A stretch of 64,000 nt of DNA from an uncultured Rhizobiaceae group bacterium (GTDB taxonomy: Bacteria > Pseudomonadota > Alphaproteobacteria > Rhizobiales > Rhizobiaceae), in contig CANMVS010000007.1 in assembly GCA_947501445.1 (NCBI GenBank), forward strand, positions 186,001 to 250,000, written 5' to 3'. The position numbers and the translations under genes were made by a program. This document shows positions 1 through 7,716 of the stretch, piece by piece. Below the pieces are notes generated by a model. That model was not told the origin of the DNA and made no database searches. It worked only from the letters and a program-made list of their open reading frames with translations. The first letter of the stretch is position 1, and every line of letters starts with the position of its first letter.

Positions 1-2
1 GG

Positions 3-533
3 GAACATTACAAAACGGACTGGTCTCATGACTGGGACTACAACAAGGATGATCCCAGGCATCTCTTCAAGCCCTATGGGTATTTACCCGGTCACTTTGT
101 CGAGTGGTCCAAACTGCTGGTCATTTTGAACAGGTATCGACCGCTCGATTGGCTGGTGCCCAAGGCCGAGTTTTTGTTCCGCAAGGCGCTAGACGCCAGC
201 TACGTCAAAGACAGCGGCGCTATCAACTATAGCTTTGCACCGGATGGCGCCATCATGGATACGGACCAGTACTATTGGGTCTTTTCCGAGGCATTTGGCG
301 CTTCAGCTCTATTGGCGCATGCAACCGACAATTCCGAATATTGGCAATGGTACGACCGTTTCTGGACCTATGCCGACGCAAATTTTGTCGATCATCAATA
401 TGGCGGCTGGTATCGCCTGCTCGATCAGAACGGCAACAAATATTCGAATGAAAAAAGCCCGGCATCCAAGACGGATTACCATCCATTGGCTGCCTGTTTC
501 GAAGTTCTCGAGAGCTACAAGAAGGACGTTTAA
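3..533 (+). CDS. AGE-family sugar epimerase/isomerase, C-terminal part
   Basis: The reading frame is open from the left edge of the window and ends at 533, giving 176 visible residues; the start lies outside. The fragment contains GHFVEWSKLL, a region with HLFKPYGYLPGH just before it, and GGWYRLLDQNG near the end. These resemble the (alpha/alpha)6-barrel of N-acylglucosamine 2-epimerase relatives, which isomerise free aldoses and ketoses such as mannose, fructose and glucose or N-acetyl-hexosamines. It lies 16-22 bp upstream of a sugar ABC importer, so an isomerase acting on the imported sugar is likely. The exact substrate cannot be read from the C-terminal half. A TTG at 126 is in frame but falls inside the conserved domain and is not the start. 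Confidence 0.75.
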   Translation, partial: EHYKTDWSHDWDYNKDDPRHLFKPYGYLPGHFVEWSKLLVILNRYRPLDWLVPKAEFLFRKALDASYVKDSGAINYSFAPDGAIMDTDQYYWVFSEAFGASALLAHATDNSEYWQWYDRFWTYADANFVDHQYGGWYRLLDQNGNKYSNEKSPASKTDYHPLAACFEVLESYKKDV

Positions 534-555
534 TCTCTAACTGGAGGAAATGAAG

Positions 556-1542
556 ATGAAAAATCTGACTAAAAACCTTGGCCTTTGTCTGACATTGGTT
601 GCTGGCCTTTCTGCAGCAAACGCGGCGATGGCTCAGGAAGACAATTATCGCTTCACCATTCTCACCCAGACCGGTGTGGACAATACATTCTGGCAGACAA
701 TCAAGCGCGGCATGGACGATGCCTGTGCTGATTACAAAGTCGATTGCCAACTGTTGTTCAATCAGGAAAACGGCAATCTTCAGCAGCACCTGCAAAACCT
801 CGAGACCACCATTGCCCAGGGCGTCGATGGCATCGGTACTGTTATTGTTGAGGACAATCTTTACGACGAAGCAATTGCACGTGCCGTTGATTCCGGCATT
901 CCTGTCGTGACCCTGAATGTGGATGATACGCAAGGTGCCGACGGCAATGCACGTCTTGCATTTATCGGACAGGACCTTTTTCAGGCCGGCTATGAGGTTG
1001 CCAAGGGTCTGCTGGTGGATATGGACAAGACGCAGCCGCAGCACGTGCTTCTTGGTCTGGCGCGACCAGGCGAGTCCTGGGCGGAAGATCGCATTGGTGG
1101 TGCCCGTAAATATCTGGATGAAGCAGCCGCAGATGGCTGGAATTTGACACATGAAACAATTGATTCTGCCAATGATTTGTCAATTACCGGGCAGCGCATC
1201 TGCCAATATGTGCAGGGAAATGACAAAACGACTGCTGTCATCGGGGCCGGTTTCTGGTTTGCGGGCGCTGGCGAGTGCTTGCGGGATCTGGGTATAGAGA
1301 AAGACCAGATCCGCATGGGTGGATTTGATCTGGTGCCGATCCTGCTGGATGAGATGAACAAGGGTTATGTGCATCTTACGGTTGACCAGCAGCCCTATCT
1401 TCAGGGTTATCTGCCAATCCAGCAACTTTACATGATCAAAAAATACGGCCTTTCCGCCTATGATGCAAACACCGGCAAGGCGTTGATCCGCCCCGATGAT
1501 GTGGCAAGCGTCGAGAAATATGTGGGCATGGGCGTTCGCTAG
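556..1542 (+). CDS. Sugar ABC transporter periplasmic binding protein (Peripla_BP_4 type)
   Basis: This 328-residue protein has a signal peptide (basic MKNLTKN, a hydrophobic stretch, cleavage near ANAAMAQ) and then a ribose/xylose-type binding-protein fold: FTILTQTGVDNTFWQTIKRG, GVDGIGTVIVEDNLYDEAI and a late DQQPYLQGYLPI motif typical of the family. It should bind a monosaccharide in the periplasm and deliver it to the permease and ATPase encoded just downstream. GGAGG at 543-547 is 8 nt from the ATG at 556 but only 2 nt from the ATG at 550, so 556 is preferred. Sugar identity is unknown; the neighbouring epimerase and sugar-acid enzymes suggest an aldose or uronic acid. Confidence 0.88.
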   Translation: MKNLTKNLGLCLTLVAGLSAANAAMAQEDNYRFTILTQTGVDNTFWQTIKRGMDDACADYKVDCQLLFNQENGNLQQHLQNLETTIAQGVDGIGTVIVEDNLYDEAIARAVDSGIPVVTLNVDDTQGADGNARLAFIGQDLFQAGYEVAKGLLVDMDKTQPQHVLLGLARPGESWAEDRIGGARKYLDEAAADGWNLTHETIDSANDLSITGQRICQYVQGNDKTTAVIGAGFWFAGAGECLRDLGIEKDQIRMGGFDLVPILLDEMNKGYVHLTVDQQPYLQGYLPIQQLYMIKKYGLSAYDANTGKALIRPDDVASVEKYVGMGVR

Positions 1543-1638
1543 AACGCTGACAGTTGCGCCCGGACAATGGTGCCGGGTCGCAGCTCTCTTTTAACAAAGT
1601 TGGCATTTGTCGGGCATTGCCCTGGCGAGCGGAGCCTT

Positions 1639-2616
1639 ATGATGCGTTTTTCCGAAATTCTTCGATCCAAACCGGAAGCCAGTGCATTCCTGATGCTGGC
1701 GGTGATGACCTTGCTGTTTACTTTTTTGTCACCGGCATTTCTGACCTATAATAATTTTCAGATTGTGCTTCAGCCGATACCGGAAATCGCACTTGTTGCC
1801 ATTGGCGTCACGATCCTGATGATCTCCGGCGAATTTGATTTATCGGTCGGTTCGGTCTTTGCATTATCGCCCATGATCATGGTGTTGGCGCTTGGGGCAG
1901 GCATGCCTTTGGTCCTGGCAATGCTGCTTGGCCTGTGTGCGGCCATAGCCGTGGCCCTTATCAATGCGGCCATCACACTGAGGCTTGGATTGCCCTCCTT
2001 CATTGCGACATTGGGTACATTGTTTATGGCGCGTTCAATTGCCATTGTCGCCGCGGGCGGTTTTCCGCCCGCGTTTCCCCGTGATCTCGATCTGTGGTGG
2101 ATCGTGGGTAAAGTCGATCTGCTGCGTGTATCCGTATTCTGGCTGCTTGCTATCGGCATTCTGCTTGGGATCGTATTGCGAAAATTTGACTTCGGCAGCT
2201 GGATTTTTGCAACCGGTGGAAATCGCCAGGCGGCCCGGGACATGGGCATCAATACCGCCCGTGTGAAGACCATCTGCTTTATTTTGTGTTCCTCACTTGC
2301 AGGGTTTGCCGGCATGATTCAGACATTCCGGATCAAGGCCATGGTGCCGACAATGGGAACCGGCTTTGAGCTGACAGCCATCGCAGCAGCGGTCATTGGC
2401 GGCGCTGCCTTGACGGGTGGCATTGGTTCGGTAACCGGGGCCGTTATTGGTGCGTTGCTTATCGCATTCATCGAAAACATCATCATTTTGATGCGCATTG
2501 ATGCCAATTGGTTCCGTTTCGCTGTTGGCGCGATGATTGTCATTGCCGTTGCCATAAACAAGCTCACCCGGGATTGGGCCGGAATTTCAAAGCAGGTGGA
2601 AGATGACAATGACTGA
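1639..2616 (+). CDS. Sugar ABC transporter permease (RbsC/FrcC type)
   Basis: This integral inner-membrane permease has about 325 residues and roughly ten hydrophobic segments. It carries the family signature ISGEFDLSVGSVFALSPM near the N-terminus and AAVIGGAALTGGIGSVTGA near the C-terminus, both characteristic of ribose/fructose/xylose permeases. The frame stays open upstream to 1567, but GGAG at 1631-1634 sits correctly for the ATGATG at 1639/1642, so the shorter start is chosen. It overlaps the downstream ATPase gene by 14 bp, which implies translational coupling. With the genes on either side it forms an importer resembling rhizobial FrcBCA. Confidence 0.88.
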   Translation: MMRFSEILRSKPEASAFLMLAVMTLLFTFLSPAFLTYNNFQIVLQPIPEIALVAIGVTILMISGEFDLSVGSVFALSPMIMVLALGAGMPLVLAMLLGLCAAIAVALINAAITLRLGLPSFIATLGTLFMARSIAIVAAGGFPPAFPRDLDLWWIVGKVDLLRVSVFWLLAIGILLGIVLRKFDFGSWIFATGGNRQAARDMGINTARVKTICFILCSSLAGFAGMIQTFRIKAMVPTMGTGFELTAIAAAVIGGAALTGGIGSVTGAVIGALLIAFIENIIILMRIDANWFRFAVGAMIVIAVAINKLTRDWAGISKQVEDDND

Positions 2617-3343
2617 CATTCATCTATCCGTTAAGGGGCTTGATAAATGGTACGGGTCGGTTCACGCCCTTCGCAATCTCGATCTGGATATTCCGCGCGG
2701 ACAGGTCGTTGGGCTGATTGGAGACAATGGTGCAGGCAAATCCACGTTTATTCAAATTCTTTCCGGCGTGCACCGGCAAACCAACGGTGAGGTTTTTTTT
2801 GAAGGCACCCCGGTGGATATCAGATCCCCCCGCGATGCTATGAACCTGGGCATTGAGACGATCTATCAGTACACGGCAATGGTGCCCGAGATGTCGATTG
2901 CGCGAAACGTTTTCATTGGCCGCGAAAAGCGAAAATTCGGGCCGCGTGGATTTGGTGTCCTGGACGAAAAGGCCATGGCAAGCCAGGCCTTGCGTGCAAT
3001 TGAAGATGTGGGGCTGCACCTTCGCTCTGCCGAAACGCCGGTGAAGGACCTGTCTGGCGGCCAAAGACAAGGCGTGGCCATTGCCAGGGCCATGCATTTT
3101 CGGGCCAGCATGCTCATTCTTGACGAGCCGACCAACCATCTGGCGGTGAAGGAAATTGGCAAGGTTCTCGACTATGTGCGCCAACTGCGCGACCAGGGAA
3201 TAACGGTAATTTTCATCAGCCATAATCTGCATCACGTGCATGAGGTTACGGACCGTGTTGTTGCCTTTTCGCGCGGCAGCAAGGTCGCTGATGTGAAGGC
3301 CAAAGACACCGATGTAAAGCAGATGATCGATTTGATCACCTAG
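2603..3343 (+). CDS. Sugar ABC transporter ATP-binding protein (single domain)
   Basis: This 246-residue ATPase energises the sugar importer. Walker A is GDNGAGKST (about residues 38-46), the Q-loop is YQYTAMVPEMS, the signature is LSGGQRQGVAIARAM, Walker B is MLILDEPTNHL, and the switch histidine lies in FISHNLHH. It has one nucleotide-binding domain, unlike the two-domain RbsA type, and so resembles FrcA. The start overlaps the end of the permease gene. ATG 2603 is given, but the in-frame ATG at 2609 is better spaced (8 nt) from GGTGGA at 2595-2600. The TAG stop at 3341-3343 is shared with the first bases of a dispersed repeat element (copy at 3341-3434). Confidence 0.9.
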   Translation: MTMTDIHLSVKGLDKWYGSVHALRNLDLDIPRGQVVGLIGDNGAGKSTFIQILSGVHRQTNGEVFFEGTPVDIRSPRDAMNLGIETIYQYTAMVPEMSIARNVFIGREKRKFGPRGFGVLDEKAMASQALRAIEDVGLHLRSAETPVKDLSGGQRQGVAIARAMHFRASMLILDEPTNHLAVKEIGKVLDYVRQLRDQGITVIFISHNLHHVHEVTDRVVAFSRGSKVADVKAKDTDVKQMIDLIT

Positions 3344-3434
3344 ACCGTTTTGTCAGAAACGGGACAACGATGTCGCTTTTGATTTTTTGATGCATTCGGG
3401 TTTTGCCTAATCCGTTGAAACCTGAATTGCTCTA
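3341..3434 (+). repeat. Dispersed two-hairpin element, copy 1 (forward)
   Basis: This is an approximately 94-bp intergenic element that begins at the TAG stop of the ABC ATPase gene. Hairpin 1 is shortened here (CCGTTT, TGTCAG, AAACGG at 3345-3362). Hairpin 2 is TTCGGGTTTTG around 3394-3404 pairing imperfectly with GAAACCTGAA around 3417-3426. The middle segment GACAACGATGTCG and the following GATGCATTC match the copies at 34.6, 57.2 and 60.2 kb. It lies between two co-directional genes and ends about 13 bp before the next start. Confidence 0.8.
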
Positions 3435-3450
3435 ATACGGGAGAATAGTG

Positions 3451-4701
3451 ATGAAGCGGCCAAAGATAGTCGACATTCGTGCAACGACGGTGGCCGTGCC
3501 ATTGGAAGCACCTATTCGCCATTCCAATGGTGCCCATTGGGGTAAATTTGTCCGCACCATCGTTGAGGTGGAGACCGATACCGGCATAATCGGCCTGGGT
3601 GAAATGGGCGGCGGCGGCCAGTCTGCAGAATTGGCATTTGCGGGCTTGAAAGACTATCTGGTCGGCCATGATCCATTTGAGTTTGAGGCCCTGTGGTTCA
3701 AAATCTGCAATCCGACCGCCAGCCTCTACAATAATCGCACGCAGCTCCATGCAGCGATTGAATTTGCCTGTCTGGATATTGTTGGAAAAACGCTTGATAT
3801 CCCGGTTCATGATTTTCTCGGCGGAAAGCTGCGCGATGAAGTCGGCTTCGCCTCCTATCTGTTTTTCCGCTATGACCACAATGAGCGTGGCGGAGAAGTG
3901 CGCACGGGCGAGCAACTGGTGGCAGAAGCCAGGCGAATGAAAGACAGGCACGGCTTCACATCGCACAAATTGAAAGCCGGTGTCTTTCCGCCAGACTATG
4001 AGCTTGACGTCTATCGTGCGATGGCGGAATCGATGCCAGGTGACAGCGTGCGCTATGATCCCAATGCCAGCCACTCGGTCGAAGATGCAATCCGCTTTGG
4101 ACGTGGTATTGAGGACTTGCGCAATGACTATTTTGAAGATCCGACCTGGGGTCTGAACGGTATGCGCCGCGTACGCGAAGCGGTTCGCATTCCGACCGCA
4201 ACCAACACGGTTGTGATAAATTTCGAGCAATTGGCAAGCAATGTGCTGAACCCGTCCTGTGACGTGATCCTGCTGGACACGACATTTTGGGGTGGTATCC
4301 GCCCCTGTATCAAGGCTGCGCAGATATGCGATGCCTTTCAACTGGGTGTGGCGGTGCATTCCTCAGGTGAGCTGGGCATACAGCTTGCAACAATGTTGCA
4401 TCTTGGGGCTGTGCTTCCCAATCTGGTATTTACCGCAGATGCGCACTACCACCACCTGATGGATGACATCATTGTGGGTGGGCTGATGCCCTATAGGAAC
4501 GGTAAAATAAAAGTGCCGGACAAACCCGGCCTCGGCGTTGAACTGGATCGGGACAAATTGCGCCAGTATGCCCAGTATTATCAGGAATTTGGCGGCTATC
4601 CCTATGATCGCGACCCCGGACGAAAGGGGTGGTTTTCTCTTGTTCCCAATACGCGGTGGGCAGATCCGGCGGTTTCGATTGAGGACGGAAAATTGGCCTG
4701 A
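3451..4701 (+). CDS. Enolase-superfamily sugar-acid dehydratase, glucarate-dehydratase type
   Basis: This 416-residue protein has the enolase-superfamily capping domain and TIM barrel. The catalytic set visible is K173-x-K175 (SHKLKAG), metal ligands D203 (RYDPN), E229 (YFEDP) and N252 (TATNTVV), and the H303/D276 dyad ([17 protein letters not shown]). An asparagine as third metal ligand together with KxK is the pattern of the glucarate dehydratase group, so dehydration of an aldarate or aldonate to a 2-keto-3-deoxy acid is expected. Substrate remains open (glucarate, galactarate or another). GGGAG at 3439-3443 favours ATG 3451 over GTG 3448. It sits between the sugar importer and a lactonase. 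Confidence 0.82.
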   Translation: MKRPKIVDIRATTVAVPLEAPIRHSNGAHWGKFVRTIVEVETDTGIIGLGEMGGGGQSAELAFAGLKDYLVGHDPFEFEALWFKICNPTASLYNNRTQLHAAIEFACLDIVGKTLDIPVHDFLGGKLRDEVGFASYLFFRYDHNERGGEVRTGEQLVAEARRMKDRHGFTSHKLKAGVFPPDYELDVYRAMAESMPGDSVRYDPNASHSVEDAIRFGRGIEDLRNDYFEDPTWGLNGMRRVREAVRIPTATNTVVINFEQLASNVLNPSCDVILLDTTFWGGIRPCIKAAQICDAFQLGVAVHSSGELGIQLATMLHLGAVLPNLVFTADAHYHHLMDDIIVGGLMPYRNGKIKVPDKPGLGVELDRDKLRQYAQYYQEFGGYPYDRDPGRKGWFSLVPNTRWADPAVSIEDGKLA

Positions 4702-4709
4702 AAGGCACG

Positions 4710-5609
4710 GTGACCATGATCAGTATTTTGGCGCAAACGCGCGACATGTGTGGCGAAAGCCCCATCTGGAATGCCAGGACACAGTCCCTGTGCTGGGTGG
4801 ACATAATAACCAGGAAAATTCGCCGATGTGACATTGCCACAGGCCAGACAAGGTCGTGGACAACAGATGATTTTCCAACAGCCATTGCCTGGCGCCTCGG
4901 CAAGCCCGGCCTTGTTGCCGCATTCGCCGACAGTATTGGCTTTTTTGATTTTGAAACAGGCGAAGTAACACCATTTTGCAAGGCCGATCCCAAACAGGGA
5001 AACCGCAATAATGAGGGCAAATGCGATGCCCGGGGCCGGTTTTGGGTCGGTTCAATGCAAACCAATTTAAATCCCGATGGAACCGACAGGAAAATGGACG
5101 CAAATTGTGGGGCGCTTTTCCGGGTTGACCCGGATGGTGCCACGTCGCAGCACACGCCGCACGACATCGGGCTCTCAAATACGATGGCCTGGAGCGCTGA
5201 CAACAGAACCTTCTATTTTGGTGATACAGCCCGCAATGTGATTTATGCCTACGACTATGACATTGACGATGGCATTATCAGCAACAGACGCATCCATTTT
5301 GAGGGATTTTCCCGCGGCCTGCCGGACGGGTCATGTATTGACAGCGACGGGTGTCTTTGGAATGCCCGGTTTGGCGGTGCCTGTCTTGTCAAAATCACCC
5401 CGCAGGGCAAATTGGATCAGGTCCTGGATCTGCCGGTGTCCAATCCGACAAGTTGTCAATTTGGTGGACAGGATCTGAGCACCCTTTTCATTACATCGGC
5501 GCGCGCCGGGCTGAATTCGCAACAGTTGAGCATCAACGACAAGGAAGGCGCAGTGCTGGTTATCGATACGGCAGTAACCGGCACGCCGACTGAGGCGTTT
5601 GCCGGGTGA
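4710..5609 (+). CDS. SMP-30/gluconolactonase family sugar lactonase
   Basis: This six-bladed propeller hydrolase of about 299 residues opens sugar-acid lactones. The divalent-metal ligands of the family are recognisable: the glutamate in CGESPIWN near the N-terminus, the asparagines in NEGKCDARG and LSNTMAW, and the aspartate in CIDSDGCLWNARFG. It follows the dehydratase by 8 bp, so the two are surely co-transcribed. In an oxidative sugar pathway it would act after the dehydrogenase and before the dehydratase. The start is either GTG 4710 or ATG 4716; AAAGG at 4701-4705 does not settle it. The C-terminus ends soon after a family-typical VTGTPTEAFAG. Confidence 0.85.
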   Translation: MTMISILAQTRDMCGESPIWNARTQSLCWVDIITRKIRRCDIATGQTRSWTTDDFPTAIAWRLGKPGLVAAFADSIGFFDFETGEVTPFCKADPKQGNRNNEGKCDARGRFWVGSMQTNLNPDGTDRKMDANCGALFRVDPDGATSQHTPHDIGLSNTMAWSADNRTFYFGDTARNVIYAYDYDIDDGIISNRRIHFEGFSRGLPDGSCIDSDGCLWNARFGGACLVKITPQGKLDQVLDLPVSNPTSCQFGGQDLSTLFITSARAGLNSQQLSINDKEGAVLVIDTAVTGTPTEAFAG

Positions 5610-5782
5610 AACCGGGCAAATCCCCATGCTATCGTAAACGACAACCGGCAATCCCGTATTGCGTGCCACCGGTCGCATGGCATAAATGATGTGCTCTGCC
5701 GCACCAGCAGTTTAATGAGTTAACAATAAAATGCAGCAGTTTAGGGATGCTGGTGCAACAGCCAAACCATGGGAGATTCAGG

Positions 5783-6550
5783 ATGCGCGTTGCATTGACC
5801 GGAGGATCGACGGGAATTGGCGCCGCTGTTGCAGCCAAAATGAAGGCCAGTGGCGCACATGTGACCGCCTTTGACCTCAGTGAACCCAAAGACAATGTCG
5901 ACCGCTGGATCAGGATAGATCTGAGCGATCCGCTATCGGTTGCTGAAGCCGCACAGGCAGCCGAAGGCCCCTTTGATGCACTGATCAACAATGCCGGGCT
6001 TCCACCGCGTGAAGGCCTTGGCGAGACCATTTTGAAAGTAAACTATTTTGGCCTGAAACAGTTCATGGACGCCATGCTCGACAAACTCAAACCCGGCGCG
6101 GCAATCGTCAACACGGCATCGCGCGCCGGCGCAATGTGGCGCGAAAACATCAATGAGGTCAAAGCGCTCATGGCGCTTGGCAGCATTGACGAATTGCCGG
6201 CTTTCATTGCTGCCCATGATCTCGATCATGTCCGTGCCTATAATCTTTCCAAGGAAGCTGTGGTTGTTTTGACCCAAATCCAGACCGAGGCCCTGATCGC
6301 AAGGAACCTGCGTATCAATTCAGTTAGCCCGGCGGCCGTCTCCACCGGTATTTTGAAGGATTTCGAAACCGCTTTTGGCCCACGGGTGGCCAATGCCATC
6401 GCAAGGGCCGGCCGTCCCGGAACCCCGGACGAAGTTGCCGATGTGATCTGCTTTCTGGCGTCACCCCAAAGTCGCTGGATCAAAGGCCAGGACATCACCA
6501 TCGACGGCGGCATAAGCGCAATGTTCGCATCTGATCAGATTTTGAGCTGA
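5783..6550 (+). CDS. Short-chain dehydrogenase/reductase (SDR)
   Basis: This 255-residue classical SDR has the NAD(P)-binding TGGSTGIG at residues 6-13, NNAG, a catalytic serine in NTASRAG, and the YNLSK active-site Tyr/Lys. The C-terminal end has WIKGQDITIDGG, typical of the 3-alpha-HSD-like subgroup. GGGAGA at 5771-5776 places the start at ATG 5783, not the upstream in-frame start at 5747. It lies 173 bp after the lactonase and may be the sugar dehydrogenase that feeds it, but SDRs are promiscuous and it could act on another alcohol. D41 after the beta-2 strand (AFDLSEP) suggests NAD preference. Confidence 0.8.
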   Translation: MRVALTGGSTGIGAAVAAKMKASGAHVTAFDLSEPKDNVDRWIRIDLSDPLSVAEAAQAAEGPFDALINNAGLPPREGLGETILKVNYFGLKQFMDAMLDKLKPGAAIVNTASRAGAMWRENINEVKALMALGSIDELPAFIAAHDLDHVRAYNLSKEAVVVLTQIQTEALIARNLRINSVSPAAVSTGILKDFETAFGPRVANAIARAGRPGTPDEVADVICFLASPQSRWIKGQDITIDGGISAMFASDQILS

Positions 6551-6654
6551 ATTGGTTTTCGGTGCCCTCCAGAGATGGTTTTTCAAACCGGATAGTTTGG
6601 GTCCCTAGTGGCCACCCACAATTGTCTTCAAACAACGTGGCAATTCCCAGCGGT

Positions 6655-6918
6655 TTACCAAGTGGAGCCCGGTTCAGCAATGAAAGGTCCTGACCCTGCG
6701 ATTTTTTCCAACACCTCAGGAGACAATTCAACAGCACAGTCCGGTGCGATTGGTATCACAAGATGAACCACGCCATCAGTGTTTTCAACGACATTGACTT
6801 TTGCGCCGTCCGTAACGCTGACACCGACATCAGCCAAAGCGGTATGCGGGTCATGCATTAGCTTGGTTTTGTATTTCGGATCGATCCAGGCGCGGGCGAT
6901 GGCTTTTGCTACAGTCAT
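6655..6918 (-). CDS. NHLP-type RiPP precursor peptide (nitrile-hydratase-alpha-like leader), copy 1
   Basis: This 87-residue peptide starts AKAIARAWIDPKYKTKL and continues DPHTALADVGVSV, VNVVENTDGVVHLVIP and ELSPEVLEKIAGSG. This layout is that of the NHLP leader family, ribosomal natural-product precursors related to the N-terminal part of the nitrile hydratase alpha subunit. It lacks the metal-binding CxLCSC motif of the enzyme. The likely core follows EKIAGS: ten to eleven residues with no cysteine, ending PGSTW. It shares about 43 of its first 72 residues with the next gene upstream. The start ATG is preceded by GGAG. No cyclodehydratase, lanthionine synthetase, radical SAM enzyme or C39 exporter is present in the window. 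Confidence 0.72.
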   Translation of the reverse strand: MTVAKAIARAWIDPKYKTKLMHDPHTALADVGVSVTDGAKVNVVENTDGVVHLVIPIAPDCAVELSPEVLEKIAGSGPFIAEPGSTW

Positions 6919-6949
6919 TATATATCTCCTCGTGTCAGATGTGCCATTG

Positions 6950-7093
6950 TCAGCTTATGCCAGGACAAGCGCACTGGACACTACAACATACTTTGGCGAA
7001 GTGGCAGCTGATTTGACAAAAGAGGAGAGCAACTGTCCGCGGCGTGGCACATGGGAGCTTGGCTTTGTAGTCAGAGCGGAACCTTGTGTTCAT
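6950..7093 (-). other. Possible overlapping cysteine-rich small ORF downstream of NHLP copy 2
   Basis: A 47-codon frame starts at ATG 7093-7091 inside the end of NHLP copy 2, overlapping its stop, and ends at 6950. Its last 33 residues contain seven cysteines (motifs LPCATP, FCQISC, KVCCSVQCACPG). It also contains SDYKAKL, which resembles the leader motif ADYKAKM of copy 2. No Shine-Dalgarno is well placed, so expression would need coupling or a frameshift. It may equally be a chance frame over a decayed third precursor. Recorded because cysteine-rich tails are what many NHLP cores look like. Confidence 0.25.
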
Positions 7094-7337
7094 CCATAGA
7101 ACGAAACGCTCCCGCCGCGACCTTCTCCAGCTCCTCGGCAGATAGTTCACCGGCGTCGCCTGGCGCAACCGGCAGCACCAAATGCTTGGTTTCGGCCGTG
7201 TCCTCCACCACCTTCACGGTGGTGCCGGCGGGAACTTCGACACCGGCCTCGGCTAGCGCCGTATGGGGGTCGCTCAACATCTTGGCCTTGTAGTCTGCGT
7301 CGCTCCAGGCGCGGGCGATTGATTTAGCTATGGTCAC
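7071..7337 (-). CDS. NHLP-type RiPP precursor peptide, copy 2
   Basis: This 88-residue peptide is a paralogue of the downstream gene. It has SIARAWSDADYKAKM, DPHTALAEAGVEVP, VKVVEDTAETKHLVLPV and ELSAEELEKVAAG. The candidate core after VAAG is AFRSMDEHKVPL, with no cysteine and no resemblance to the core of copy 1. Conserved leader with unrelated short tail is the behaviour expected of RiPP precursors. It starts at GTG 7337 with AGGAGAGA about 5 nt upstream. The two genes are 152 bp apart and in the same direction. An alternative is a stand-alone stress-type small protein of this fold with no modification. Confidence 0.7.
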   Translation of the reverse strand: MTIAKSIARAWSDADYKAKMLSDPHTALAEAGVEVPAGTTVKVVEDTAETKHLVLPVAPGDAGELSAEELEKVAAGAFRSMDEHKVPL

Positions 7338-7567
7338 GGTCTCTCTCCTTGTCTTAGGTATCTTGTAACTTCAATCTGGGCCGATTTTTGAATGTGGTGC
7401 AATCATGCGCTTCGATGTTTAAAGCAACCCTATCCCAATGTTTGAGTAATTTCTGAGTTAACCTGTTTGTGATTGCATTCTCATGCAGCAGCGTCCATTG
7501 CGATGCTTTGTTTGGCTACAAATTTGGATCTGGTGGCGAGAAAAATCAATCATACCAAAACGACAGT

Positions 7568-7644
7568 TGGTGATCCCGGCGCGATTCGAACGCGCGACCC
7601 TCAGATTAGGAATCTGATGCTCTATCCTGCTGAGCTACGGGACC
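7568..7644 (-). tRNA. tRNA-Arg (anticodon CCU)
   Basis: The 77-nt minus-strand sequence folds as a standard cloverleaf. The acceptor arms GGTCCCG and CGGGATC pair with one G-U. The D-arm is TAGCTCAGCAGGATAGAGC. The anticodon stem is TCAGA/TCTGA around the loop TTCCTAA, with the anticodon CCT at plus-strand 7608-7610. The T-arm has GCGCGTTCGAATCGCGC. CCA is encoded at the 3' end. No integrase or attachment-site repeat is seen next to it. Confidence 0.95.
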
Positions 7645-7716
7645 ATAACAGTCAGGCATAGTGCCCTATACCTTGGTCTATCGCATCCATACAACAACTA
7701 TCGTGAACATCAAGTG

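Noticed and set aside
253-1152. Long minus-strand open frame of 299 codons opposite the sugar-binding protein
   Set aside because: It lies antisense to a gene with signal peptide, Shine-Dalgarno and family motifs; its own text has no domain character.
3340-4359. Minus-strand open frame of 339 codons opposite the GlucD-type gene
   Set aside because: The plus-strand frame has the full catalytic set of the enolase superfamily; the antisense frame is a shadow.
6655-7337. The two small genes as nitrile hydratase alpha subunits
   Set aside because: They are under 90 residues and lack the CxLCSC metal-binding motif and the beta-subunit gene.
7568-7644. tRNA-Arg as a genomic island attachment site
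   Set aside because: No integrase, no repeated tRNA 3' end and no foreign block next to it were seen.
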